Shown here one piece after another: positions 1 through 8,674 of a stretch of DNA of 64,000 nt. Position numbers and translations under genes: made by a program. This DNA is from Gemmatimonadota bacterium (lineage in GTDB: Bacteria > Latescibacterota > UBA2968 > UBA8231), in the NCBI GenBank assembly GCA_018660835.1, contig JABJJN010000021.1, forward strand, positions 118,181-182,180. The letters run 5' to 3'. Below the pieces are notes generated by a model that did not search any database, was not told the DNA's origin, and saw nothing but the letters and a program-made list of their open reading frames with translations. How positions within the stretch are numbered: position 1 is the first letter of the stretch; every line of letters starts with the position of its first letter.

Positions 1-1819
1 CGTCCAACTCCCAGACAGATCGCCAGTCCATGCTGGAGTGCAGTGTGAGCTGGTGTGTCGGTGTGGTGGCGTCGAGCCGTAGCTGGTCGAGGAAGGCGCC
101 CGAGTCGCTGCTAAAGTCGAGTTCAAGTCGAGTGTAGCCGGCGCGTATCCGCCACCAGGATGTCAGATTGCCATCCACCGCAGCCTCAACTCCCCAGGTG
201 GTGCCGCTGATGCCATTGACCGTCTGCAGGGGAAGCACGGCATAGGGGTCGGATCCCGCCGCGACGGTGACACCACCGATCGTGGCGTCGGCGAGCCTGG
301 CGTATTGATTTCGAAACAGGGAGACATCGATCAGCCACCGGTCGCTCAACCCGCCGCGGTAGCCTGCCTCGAGGGCGCGAACCGTCTCCGCCTCGAAATC
401 AGGACTTCCACTGAGCTCGAGGAAGGTGGGCGGAGTTCCTTCTGCTGGCGCGGGAAGTCCGAGAAATTCCATCGTGGGTGCCACCACGCCCACGACGAAA
501 TGGGCGTCTGCATCGGTACGCGATGGTGTGCGTACGGCGCGCGAGACGGAGGCCCAAAGGGTCTGTCGCACACCTGGTGTCCAGCGCACGCGAGCACTGG
601 GCTGAATCTCCAGGCCCGTGAAACCGTTGTGTTCGAATTTGGTACCCGTCGTCAGACTCAGCTGGCCAGGCACGAGGTCAACTTCACCTTGGACAAAGGC
701 ACTGTAGAGGTTCAGGCGGCGGCGTGACGGGGCGAGTCTGAAGGCGAAGCTCTCCTTCGTGATGCGGTCTCCGGTGGTTCGAAATGCACCACCCCAGGCC
801 AGCTCATAGATGCTACCGATCTGCAGGCGGTGCTGAAGGTCGATGTCGAAGGTGAGCCGCCGCTCCTCGAGACTCTCGAGGCGACGCGTCCAGTCGATGT
901 AGGTCTGCAAGGCGAGCTCGGAGCCGTCGAGCTGCTGCCGCACCCAATGCGCCAGCACGTGTCCTCCTGACGTCTCGATCTCACTCAGGGTCACCAGCGA
1001 ATAGGGTGGATTCCTTGCGACCGACTCGCCGCGATAGTCCTTGCTGCCAGTGTAGAAGGCGCCCTGTACCATGACCCGATCACGGTCGTGGTCCCAATCG
1101 GCACGAAAACCGCCCAATCCTTGCCGCCAGGCATCGTTGGACGAACGACCCGTCTGGGTGCGGAATTCGTCGCGATCTGCGAGTTTTGCGAAGACTCTAT
1201 AGTAGAGACGGTCTGCGGCGCGTGCCCCGTAGCGGACGGAAGCCGTGGCACGCTCTTCCTTGCCACCGCCGACCTGCGCAAGCAAGCCCTGAGTGTCCAC
1301 GGCGCTTCGGGTGACCACGTTAATCACGCCATCGACGGCATTGGCGCCCCACAACGTGGCACCCGGTCCACGGGTCACCTCGATGCGCTCGATGTCCTCC
1401 AGGACCAGGTCGTGATCTTCCCAGAAGACACCCGAGAAGAAAGGCGAGTAGACATTCCGACCGTCGACGAGAACCAGCAGTTTGTTGGCGAAGCGGGAGT
1501 TGAAGCCTCGTGATCCGACGGCCCATTTGTTGGCGTCGATGCGGGCGACCTGCATGCCGGGCACCAGCCGCAGGGCCTCGGTAATGGTCTGCGCGCCGGA
1601 TCTGCGCAGCTCTTCACCGGTGATGACGGCGACGGCGGCGGGTGCCTGGCCAAGGCGCTCCTGCTTCCGCGAGACCAGATTGACCGGAATATCCATCAAC
1701 TCCTCGAGGCTGAGCCCGATCAGGTTGATCGTTTCCGCCATTGTCTGGCTGGTTGAGAATCCCAGTAGGGCGATCACCAGCCAGAGCATGAGCCTCCGGG
1801 GCCACTCTGCAGGAATCAT
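1..1819 (-). CDS. TonB-dependent receptor, C-terminus beyond window (cassette 1)
   Basis: Outer-membrane beta-barrel receptor for TonB-driven uptake or ligand sensing. The reading frame starts with ATG at 1819 and stays open to base 1, giving about 606 residues without the barrel end. A signal peptide (residues 1-28) is followed by a plug domain with VITGEELRRSG, LRLVPGMQVAR and the signature RGPGATLWGANAVDGVINVV, then barrel strands. It is clearly paralogous to the receptor at 3972-5996, sharing the plug almost word for word. It starts 37 bases after the stop of the upstream kinase, so it is probably in the same transcript. By analogy with the next two cassettes, a YfiR-like gene and a kinase are expected just left of the window. 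The ligand is unknown. Confidence 0.9.
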   Translation of the reverse strand, partial: MIPAEWPRRLMLWLVIALLGFSTSQTMAETINLIGLSLEELMDIPVNLVSRKQERLGQAPAAVAVITGEELRRSGAQTITEALRLVPGMQVARIDANKWAVGSRGFNSRFANKLLVLVDGRNVYSPFFSGVFWEDHDLVLEDIERIEVTRGPGATLWGANAVDGVINVVTRSAVDTQGLLAQVGGGKEERATASVRYGARAADRLYYRVFAKLADRDEFRTQTGRSSNDAWRQGLGGFRADWDHDRDRVMVQGAFYTGSKDYRGESVARNPPYSLVTLSEIETSGGHVLAHWVRQQLDGSELALQTYIDWTRRLESLEERRLTFDIDLQHRLQIGSIYELAWGGAFRTTGDRITKESFAFRLAPSRRRLNLYSAFVQGEVDLVPGQLSLTTGTKFEHNGFTGLEIQPSARVRWTPGVRQTLWASVSRAVRTPSRTDADAHFVVGVVAPTMEFLGLPAPAEGTPPTFLELSGSPDFEAETVRALEAGYRGGLSDRWLIDVSLFRNQYARLADATIGGVTVAAGSDPYAVLPLQTVNGISGTTWGVEAAVDGNLTSWWRIRAGYTRLELDFSSDSGAFLDQLRLDATTPTHQLTLHSSMDWRSVWELD

Positions 1820-1856
1820 ACGATATAGAGTAGGAATTATTGAAAGGAATTTGAAA

Positions 1857-3407
1857 TCAGACACGGACGATCTCAGCGATGGGCAACACGACCGTCGCCC
1901 GGGTCCCCTGGTCCGGTGTTGATTCAAGGATCAGCTGACCGTCGGACTCCTCCACGATCGTACGGGAAATCGCCAGTCCCAGCCCCGTACCCTTGTCCGG
2001 ATCCTTCGTCGTAAAGAACGGATCGAACACTTTGGCAATAATCGATTCAGGGATTCCCGAACCATTGTCTTCCACTTCGATGCAGACCTGCGTGGAATCG
2101 GGGCTACTCGTTCGCACCACCACACGTCCCTGCCTTCCATCTGCGGCGGAACGGCTCTCCACGGCATCACGGGAATTGCTCAGCAGGTTGATCACCACTT
2201 CCTCAAGTGAGAAGGCATTGGCCAAAACTGGCGGCAGATTTCCCGCAGACTCGATCGCCAGGTCGAGTCCGTGCGCCTTGAACTGAGCACCCAGTAATGA
2301 CACGGCCGACTCGACGATACCATCGACCTGGATCGGGGCCACGTCCGATCGACCCGCCTCACCGGCGAAGCGCCGCACGTGATCAATGATGTGGACCATC
2401 CTGTCAGATTGCTCGACGATGCGTTCCAGCCGATCGCGAATGTGTTCCTCGTCCATCGTCCACTCCCGCTCCATGGCGATCAGCATGTGCTCGGCCAGAC
2501 CCCGAACCCCCATCAGTGGCTGATTCAGCTCATGGGCGATCCCGGCAGCCATCTCACCGAGAGATCGCAGGCGATCAGCACGCAGACTCAGCGTGCGTTG
2601 CGCTTCCAGTTCGCGTTCGGCGTTCTCGCGGGCCTCTTCGGCCCGCAGACGCTCACTCAGTTCCTGCTGGAGCTGCTCGGCGCGCTGCTGAAGCTGGTCG
2701 CGAGTGCCCTGCAATTCGCTATCGCGAGACTGAATCTGCTCGAGCATATCGTTGAAGCCGGCGATCATCTTTCCTAACTCGTCTTGCCCATGGGGCTCGG
2801 CGCGCAAGGCGTAATTCTGGTGGCGGGATACGGCTTGGGCGACATCGGCCAGTCGTGTGATCGGTCGTGAGATCACCCCCTGTAACAGGATGGCCAAAAG
2901 CAACGATACGACACTGGCGCCGACGACGACGGCGCCGACAACGGCGACATAACGCCCAAGGCGCTCGTCCAATTCGCGCAGATCCGAACTCAGATGGATC
3001 GTTCCGACCTGCTTTTCCCGGTAGATGACCGGCCGGAATACGATGAGGAACTCTTCCTCGAATCGGTATCCTTCCGGTTCAGGTGAAGTCGGTGCAAGTT
3101 GTCCTCCGCCCTGCTGGTAGAAGGCCAGGACACGACGATCAGCACCGTAAATGGCCGCTGTCTTGATATTCGGTTCCGTCTCCAACTCGGCCAGGATCTC
3201 CCGGGCCGTCCGGGCATCGCCGAATTCCAGCGAAGCCACACTGTTGTTGCCGACGACCCCCGCCAGTGTCGTCATTCGTTCCACCATGGCATCCCTAGAG
3301 GCATTCCAGTCGAAGACGACGAGAGTGGCACATGCGAGCAGCACGGTAACATTGCTGACCAGTCCGATGATGAGGACAAGCTTCCACCGGATCGAGAGAT
3401 TCCTCAT
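1857..3407 (-). CDS. CHASE8-HAMP sensor histidine kinase (cassette 2)
   Basis: Inner-membrane sensor kinase of 516 residues. TM1 (about 11-32) and TM2 (about 153-178) flank a periplasmic region containing NNSVASLEFGDARTAREIL, typical of the CHASE8 family. HAMP (about 178-230) and a coiled coil (225-275) lead to the HisKA H-box [10 protein letters not shown] (His292), the N-box (Asn407), the G1 box EDNGSGIP and the glycine lid [10 protein letters not shown]. All catalytic boxes are present. Its start overlaps the stop of the YfiR-like gene by four bases (ATGA), so translation is coupled. The H-box block [17 protein letters not shown] is nearly identical in three further kinases of this window, showing recent paralogy. 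No receiver domain or neighbouring response regulator is seen, so its phosphotransfer partner is unknown. Confidence 0.93.
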   Translation of the reverse strand: MRNLSIRWKLVLIIGLVSNVTVLLACATLVVFDWNASRDAMVERMTTLAGVVGNNSVASLEFGDARTAREILAELETEPNIKTAAIYGADRRVLAFYQQGGGQLAPTSPEPEGYRFEEEFLIVFRPVIYREKQVGTIHLSSDLRELDERLGRYVAVVGAVVVGASVVSLLLAILLQGVISRPITRLADVAQAVSRHQNYALRAEPHGQDELGKMIAGFNDMLEQIQSRDSELQGTRDQLQQRAEQLQQELSERLRAEEARENAERELEAQRTLSLRADRLRSLGEMAAGIAHELNQPLMGVRGLAEHMLIAMEREWTMDEEHIRDRLERIVEQSDRMVHIIDHVRRFAGEAGRSDVAPIQVDGIVESAVSLLGAQFKAHGLDLAIESAGNLPPVLANAFSLEEVVINLLSNSRDAVESRSAADGRQGRVVVRTSSPDSTQVCIEVEDNGSGIPESIIAKVFDPFFTTKDPDKGTGLGLAISRTIVEESDGQLILESTPDQGTRATVVLPIAEIVRV

Positions 3408-3952
3408 CGGTCCTGCTCTCCGACAATCTCAGCCAAGTGCAGAAGGCGTGAACTGATCCTCAAGTCTGCGTCTCGGGCGGCCTTCAGATTGACCCGCATC
3501 CGCATCCGCTCGTCATCGAATCGCAAACGGATCATGCCGCCGCCACGTGCGAACCACTCCATATCACCAACGGTCAGCACCGAGCGGTCTCCAAGCGTTG
3601 CAAGGATGCCCGCAAGCCGCCGGTTCTCTGAGGCACTGATGAAGAGGATGTGGCACGTGGGCAGATCCTCGAGCCGTTCGACGCGCACAACCTGCACGGG
3701 TCTGATGTTGCCCGTCAGATCTGGGATCATCTCTTCCAGCAATTGGCCGATGGCATCTCTGCCAAGGACGGCGATCGTCATCGGACTGCTGCTGTCGGCG
3801 AAGGTGCCGGCGGGCCACTCGACGAAGCGGCCGAATTTGAGCACCACGGCCGCCTTGATCTGGTGTTCCGTCGGACGTTGAGCGCCCACACCTCCGGCAA
3901 GCACCGCGGTCAGCAGCGTGGTCAGGAAGATATGCTGGATGAAAGGTCGCAT
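3404..3952 (-). CDS. YfiR-like periplasmic protein (DUF4154), cassette 2
   Basis: Small secreted protein (182 residues) of the YfiR/DUF4154 family, whose Pseudomonas member is a periplasmic regulator of the membrane enzyme YfiN. The start at 3952 is chosen because it gives a clean signal peptide (MRPFIQHIFLTTLLTAVLAG, cleavage after GVGAQ). An upstream in-frame ATG would run into the receptor gene. Family features seen: IKAAVVLKFGRFVEWP near the mature N-terminus, a Rossmann-like middle, CHILFISASENR, and a C-terminal MRVNLKAARDADLRISSRLL. It lies 19 bases after the receptor stop and overlaps the kinase start. I infer that it relays the state of the receptor across the periplasm to the CHASE8 sensor domain. 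Confidence 0.85.
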   Translation of the reverse strand: MRPFIQHIFLTTLLTAVLAGGVGAQRPTEHQIKAAVVLKFGRFVEWPAGTFADSSSPMTIAVLGRDAIGQLLEEMIPDLTGNIRPVQVVRVERLEDLPTCHILFISASENRRLAGILATLGDRSVLTVGDMEWFARGGGMIRLRFDDERMRMRVNLKAARDADLRISSRLLHLAEIVGEQDR

Positions 3953-3971
3953 GATGGCTGCCGGTCGTGCC

Positions 3972-5996
3972 CTAGCGCTCCCAGCGGATCTGTCCGTAGA
4001 CACCACGTTGAATCTGAGCGGTGCGATGGAGGACGATTTGCGTGATTCCCTCCTGGTGCTCGGCAGCGAGCAGATTCTGACCGACCACGGAGATCTCGAC
4101 GCCATGGCCACTCCTCCAGGCGAGCCGAGCGTCTAATGTCAGGTATCCGTCGATGGCCTGTTGGGCGCGTTCGGCCACATAACGCGCCGTCGCATCCAGT
4201 GTCCACCACTCAGCCAAGGTCGAACGCGATCGAAGCTGCAGATGATGTGGCGAGCGGTCGGTGAAACCGACCGACGGCGCATCGTTCCGCCTCATGTTCA
4301 GATAGGAGTAGGTTCCCTGCACGAGCCAACCGCGGCGAGCTTCCCAATCAACCAGTACCTCGGCACCTGCACTGCGTCCCTGGCCACGGTTGTTCAGCAA
4401 GGTTGGCAAAATCAATCGATCAGGGTCGGTGAGACGCACCGGGGTGCCAAGATTCACTTCTACGATGTCATCGATATACTGGACAAACGTTGCGATGTCG
4501 ATGAACAGGCGAGGAATGGGTCGGAGTCGGTAGCCGGCCTCAATCGCTATCACCTTCTGTGAGCAAAGATCTTCCGAGCCAGCGCCAACGACGAAGATGG
4601 GCACGTCCTCGTCCTGCTCATGGGTCAGACTTCCCATCACCAATTCGACATCCGTCTCGACACGGGCGGGAGTACGCACTGCACGCGACACGGCGGCCCA
4701 CAGCGATTGCCGGTCTCGAGGTGCCCACCGGACCCTGGCATTGGGCTGCAATTCCAGACCGGTGAAGGGGTTGTGTTCGACCTTGCCACCCAGGGTCAGA
4801 TGCACACGGCCGTCCCGAAGGGAGATGTCGTCCTGGGCGAAGGCGTTGTAGTAGGTGAATCGGTCTTGGCTCGAGTCGAAGGACAACATGAAGGTGGAAT
4901 CCAAGTTGGCGTCCACGAAGCGCAAGCCCGAGCCCCAGATCAGTTCGTGTCGTGGTCCCGGAGAAGAACGGTGCTGAAAGTCGACATCGAAGGTGTGGTG
5001 CCGCTGGCGAAGGTAGAGTTCCCGATGGCGCGTGCGGTCGAAATAGACCTGCAAGGCCATGTCGTGGGTCGCCGAGAAGCGACGTTCCCAGCGACCCAGA
5101 ACGTGACCCCCATCGATATCGACGTCGTCTTCCGCGTCTATGGCGTAAGGCGGCTCCAGCAAGAACGCTGTCAGGCCATTGTGCAGATCCGTCTCGTAGA
5201 TCGCCGCCTGGACCATCAGATGGTCATCCGATGGCAGGGTCCAGTCCGCGCGTAGACCACCTCGTGCGCCACGCCATTCGTCTCCCGAAGGGTCGCCGGC
5301 CAGGTCTACCTGCTGGTCCCGATCGAAGAAGCGGGCATAGAGACGGATGTCGCCGTGCTCTCCAAGACGCCTACCGCCTCGTACGGCGCCAAATGCGCGC
5401 TCTTCCGAACCTCCCCCGGCTGTGACCAGTGTACCACGGGTCTTGGCAGCAGACTTGGTAATGATGTTGACGACGCCGAAAAAGGCGTTGGCGCCCCACA
5501 GCGTCGCACCGGGGCCGCGGATGACCTCGATCTGCTCCACATTATCGAGCAGCAGATCCTGGACCTCCCAGTAGACGCCCGAAAACACGGGTGTATAGAC
5601 ACTGCGTCCGTCGATCTGAACAAGCATGTTGTTGGTGAATCGACTGTTGGATCCGCGCACGCTGATGGCCCACTTACTGGCGTCGAGGCGTGCCACCTGC
5701 ATACCCGGTACCAGTCGCAGTGCTTCAGCGACACTCGTCACACCGGAACGACGCAATTCCTCACCGGTGACAACCGCTACAGCAGCCGACACGTCGAAGA
5801 GCGCCTCTTCGCTGCGGGAGGCAAGGCTGACCGGCGTGGTGACCAGATCCTCCAGGCTCCACTCCGCAAGATGTAGGTCATCCTCTGCCTGGTGGGGTGT
5901 AGAACTTGCCATCAAAAGCATGGGGATGATCAGCCATGGCAAGGCCCGTTGCGGGATAACGGATACGAGGAGGTATTCGATCACGATTTCCACCAA
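3972..5996 (-). CDS. TonB-dependent receptor (cassette 2)
   Basis: Outer-membrane receptor, up to 674 residues. The first codon of the longest frame is TTG at 5996; GTG codons at 5993 and 5984 or a downstream ATG are alternatives, so the start is uncertain. A hydrophobic signal segment (about 18-35) precedes a plug with VTGEELRRSGVTSVAEAL, LRLVPGMQVARLD and RGPGATLWGANAFFGVVNII, then a 22-strand-type barrel ending in GVYGQIRWER, whose terminal aromatic pattern fits BAM insertion. It resembles the receptor at 1-1819 throughout. It heads the order receptor, YfiR-like, kinase. A near-perfect palindrome lies 167 bases upstream. The substrate cannot be told from sequence. Confidence 0.92.
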   Translation of the reverse strand: MVEIVIEYLLVSVIPQRALPWLIIPMLLMASSTPHQAEDDLHLAEWSLEDLVTTPVSLASRSEEALFDVSAAVAVVTGEELRRSGVTSVAEALRLVPGMQVARLDASKWAISVRGSNSRFTNNMLVQIDGRSVYTPVFSGVYWEVQDLLLDNVEQIEVIRGPGATLWGANAFFGVVNIITKSAAKTRGTLVTAGGGSEERAFGAVRGGRRLGEHGDIRLYARFFDRDQQVDLAGDPSGDEWRGARGGLRADWTLPSDDHLMVQAAIYETDLHNGLTAFLLEPPYAIDAEDDVDIDGGHVLGRWERRFSATHDMALQVYFDRTRHRELYLRQRHHTFDVDFQHRSSPGPRHELIWGSGLRFVDANLDSTFMLSFDSSQDRFTYYNAFAQDDISLRDGRVHLTLGGKVEHNPFTGLELQPNARVRWAPRDRQSLWAAVSRAVRTPARVETDVELVMGSLTHEQDEDVPIFVVGAGSEDLCSQKVIAIEAGYRLRPIPRLFIDIATFVQYIDDIVEVNLGTPVRLTDPDRLILPTLLNNRGQGRSAGAEVLVDWEARRGWLVQGTYSYLNMRRNDAPSVGFTDRSPHHLQLRSRSTLAEWWTLDATARYVAERAQQAIDGYLTLDARLAWRSGHGVEISVVGQNLLAAEHQEGITQIVLHRTAQIQRGVYGQIRWER

Positions 5997-6162
5997 AGCA
6001 GGATAGAGCCAGTTCTCGTTCAGAACCGGCTTCTCTGTAAGGCATGGCTCGATTTCTTAGATGCAATCGCCGTGCCGGTTTGCACAAATGATATTGTTTT
6101 TGCAGATCCGGGGGAGGTTCCGGGCGAATTCGGTCATTTTGGGATGGCTTTTATCCATCAGC

Positions 6163-6192
6163 TTGGCACTTGTTGTCGACAACAGTTGCCAA
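6163..6192. promoter_or_regulatory. 30-bp near-perfect palindrome upstream of receptor 2
   Basis: Arms read TTGGCA..TGTTGTCGACAACA..TGCCAA; 26 of 30 positions are symmetric, with an inner perfect 14-base core. It lies between the kinase stop at 6228 and the receptor start at 5996. It has no T-tract, so an operator or a transcript hairpin separating the two cassettes is more likely than a simple intrinsic terminator. A TTGCCAA element also occurs upstream of the next cassette (10815) and of the PAS kinase (12730). Confidence 0.5.
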
Positions 6193-6227
6193 GGTCGGCG
6201 TCGAGCCCAGATTTTTCGGTGTCCCGT

Positions 6228-8048
6228 CTATGCAGGTTCAGGAGCCACTGGTGAGAATTCCGCACTTATACAGGTACCCTCGCCAACGGCCGAGTCGACC
6301 TGAACGAAGCCGCCGAATTGCTCCAGGATCGTTCGCGTGATCGCCAGACCGAGGCCCGTACCCTTGTCCGGATCCTTCGTCGTGAAAAAGGGCTGCCAGA
6401 TCTGGTCGAGGATATCCGGCGGGATTCCGCATCCCTTGTCGACGACTTCCACGCGAGCTTGACCGGAGCGGGTTCGTAACGTGCGCAACATGATTGTGGC
6501 TCTGTCCGGATCCTGAGTTGACGAGACGGCATCTCGAGCATTGGTCAGCAGGTTTAGCACGGCTTCTTCCAGCGAAAATTCATTGCCCCTGATAAGCGGC
6601 AGATCGTCGTCCAACTCGGTCTGGAGCACCAAACCGTGGGAGGAGAACTGCGTTCCCAGAAGATCACTGGCCGCCTTGGCCACGTTATTCAGCGAGATAT
6701 CCTCCTCTCGAGCATTACCCGCCTCGCGGGCAAACATGCGTACATGTTCGATCGTATGTGACATACGATCCGTCTGCTTGACGATCTCGTTCAGGCGACC
6801 GCGTTGGGTCTCCTCCGTTTCATCCCACCCCCGCTCCATGGCGATCAATGTGTGCTCCGCCAGACCCCGCACTCCGACCAGCGGCTGATTGAGTTCGTGG
6901 GCGATGCCCGCGGCCATCTCGCCGAGAGATCGGAGTCGATCGGATCGCATTGACAACGTCTGCTGCTCGGCGAGGCGGCGTTCGGCGAGTTTCTGGTCGG
7001 TGATGTTGCGGACGATGGCCAGCACCTGATCGTTCGCCACAGGCACTATCCGTGTCTCGTAGTGACGGAGCCCTCGGTCGAAAGGCAAGCGCATCTCCAC
7101 GGTGACCATCTGCCGTTCGGTGAGCACTCGATGGATCGCCGCCATGGCGATTTTGGAAGCCGAACGTGGCAGCACATCGGTGAGTTTCTTCTGTAGCAGT
7201 TCACGCGGCGTCAGTTCGAAGTCGCTTTGGGCACCGCGCGCCTCTAGGAGGGTTCCCTGAGTATCGACGCGTAGCATGTAGTCGGGGATGGCGTTCAGCA
7301 AGGCACGTTTGGCGTTTTCACTCTCACGCAGAGCCGACTCGACGCGATGACGTTCGGTGATCTCGAGATGCAGTCTTTCGGTTCGTTCCTCGACCGAGTC
7401 GACCATGTCATTGAAGGTGGTCGCGAGACGGCCCACCTCATCGCCGGACCGCACCTGGGCACGCTGTGTTAAATCGCCAGAGTCGATCCGAAGAGCGGCG
7501 GCGACGATCTCGCGCAGAGGCGCAGTGACCAGACTGCCGATGGCGTAGACGAGGCCGCACCCGACGAAGAAGACGAGCAGGCTGATCCCGGCGGCAGCGC
7601 GGCGGCTTCGCTCAACGCTTTCGGTGACACTTGTGACGGCAAAGCCCGCCTCAACGCGTCCTAGTGTCCGTCCTTGATGGCGCACGGGCACGACCAGCTG
7701 GTGAAGATTGGGTTCGTCGTTGCTGCCGAAATTGGCGAAGGGCTCTCCCGTGTCGGTGAACACACGCAGGTAGACGAGGTCTGGAACGACGCGGGCGCCC
7801 TGGATTACTTCGGCCGCCGTGCGGGAGTCGTCGAACAACATGGCCGGCACGAGTGTGTACGCCGTCATCCCGACGATGCTGGAAGCTTTGTCTTCCAGGT
7901 GTTGGCGTGCCTGATGCTCCAGGCGAGCGGGGAAGTAGAAGTAAATGAACCCGGAGATCGCCGCCAGTAGGAATCCGACCAGCACGATCAGCTTCACCCG
8001 TACGGGCAGATTCCAGCGGATGGGTGAGAGCGTTACTGCTATCTCCAC
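6228..8048 (-). CDS. CHASE8-HAMP-PAS sensor histidine kinase (cassette 3)
   Basis: Membrane kinase of 606 residues with a GTG start that shares one base with the stop of the YfiR-like gene (TAGTG). TM1 (about 18-40) and a periplasmic CHASE8-like region ([23 protein letters not shown]) are followed by TM2 (152-174), HAMP (174-228) and a PAS domain (about 250-350). HisKA has [10 protein letters not shown] (His384). The HATPase domain has N-box Asn499, DKGCGIP and [10 protein letters not shown]. It differs from the cassette 2 kinase mainly by the inserted PAS domain, suggesting an added cytoplasmic input. It has no receiver domain. It probably responds to the receptor/YfiR-like pair encoded just upstream. 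Confidence 0.93.
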   Translation of the reverse strand: MEIAVTLSPIRWNLPVRVKLIVLVGFLLAAISGFIYFYFPARLEHQARQHLEDKASSIVGMTAYTLVPAMLFDDSRTAAEVIQGARVVPDLVYLRVFTDTGEPFANFGSNDEPNLHQLVVPVRHQGRTLGRVEAGFAVTSVTESVERSRRAAAGISLLVFFVGCGLVYAIGSLVTAPLREIVAAALRIDSGDLTQRAQVRSGDEVGRLATTFNDMVDSVEERTERLHLEITERHRVESALRESENAKRALLNAIPDYMLRVDTQGTLLEARGAQSDFELTPRELLQKKLTDVLPRSASKIAMAAIHRVLTERQMVTVEMRLPFDRGLRHYETRIVPVANDQVLAIVRNITDQKLAERRLAEQQTLSMRSDRLRSLGEMAAGIAHELNQPLVGVRGLAEHTLIAMERGWDETEETQRGRLNEIVKQTDRMSHTIEHVRMFAREAGNAREEDISLNNVAKAASDLLGTQFSSHGLVLQTELDDDLPLIRGNEFSLEEAVLNLLTNARDAVSSTQDPDRATIMLRTLRTRSGQARVEVVDKGCGIPPDILDQIWQPFFTTKDPDKGTGLGLAITRTILEQFGGFVQVDSAVGEGTCISAEFSPVAPEPA

Positions 8049-8665
8049 TAGTCCACGATCCGTGCCAGGGCCAGGACTCGGGAGCTCAGATCGGCGCTGG
8101 CCTGCCGGATCGCTCGGCGATTCACGAGCAACTCGAGGCTATCGCCTTTCATGTCCATACCGATGGCGACTCCCTTCGCGACATAACGTGGTACTCCTGT
8201 GAGGGTGATGTGACCCATGTTGTGGCAAATCGCGGCAATGTCGGCTACATCCAGGGCTCTCACAGGGGCGATATAGAGGACGTCGACGCGTGACTGGCGC
8301 AATTGTGTGGCGAGCGTTCCGACGTCTTCAATGTCGATGGTGACGTGATCGTAGGCCAATCCGCCGACATTGGGCAGCGCATCGATCGCTTGCGTCAATT
8401 GCTGTCGCACGAGGTCGGATTCTCGGACCTTCCCCTGGTAGATAATCCCTACCATGACCGTATCGCCCGCCGCCACGAGATGACGCTCGAAGGTCATTAC
8501 CTTCGCCAGCGTTTTCCACTGAGCCGTGACCGACCATGGCATCGGGTCTGACGTCTGCCCGTGCACAGCCAATCCGCCGACGAGTATGACCCAGACGATT
8601 AATCGTCGCAGGACCCCTCGAGTCGCAGGGCACACCTTTCTCTCTCTTTCCAACCGACGCTTCAC
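8048..8665 (-). CDS. YfiR-like or substrate-binding-like periplasmic protein, cassette 3
   Basis: 205-residue secreted protein with a GTG start nine bases after the receptor stop. A basic N-terminus and a hydrophobic stretch (RRLIVWVILVGGLAVHGQ) form a signal peptide. The body shows the DUF4154-like pattern VTAQWKTLAKVMTFERHL, VDVLYIAPV, and a C-terminal helix LLVNRRAIRQASADLSSRVL like that of the cassette 2 protein. Sequence identity between the two is low, so membership rests on length, order of motifs and position between receptor and kinase. An ABC-type substrate-binding-like fold is an alternative reading. Role inferred: periplasmic link between receptor and sensor kinase. Confidence 0.72.
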   Translation of the reverse strand: MKRRLERERKVCPATRGVLRRLIVWVILVGGLAVHGQTSDPMPWSVTAQWKTLAKVMTFERHLVAAGDTVMVGIIYQGKVRESDLVRQQLTQAIDALPNVGGLAYDHVTIDIEDVGTLATQLRQSRVDVLYIAPVRALDVADIAAICHNMGHITLTGVPRYVAKGVAIGMDMKGDSLELLVNRRAIRQASADLSSRVLALARIVD

Positions 8666-8674
8666 GATTCCAGA

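Noticed and set aside
6163..6192. Palindrome as an intrinsic terminator
   Set aside because: No U-tract follows on either strand, and the symmetric CG-centred core fits a protein-binding site better.
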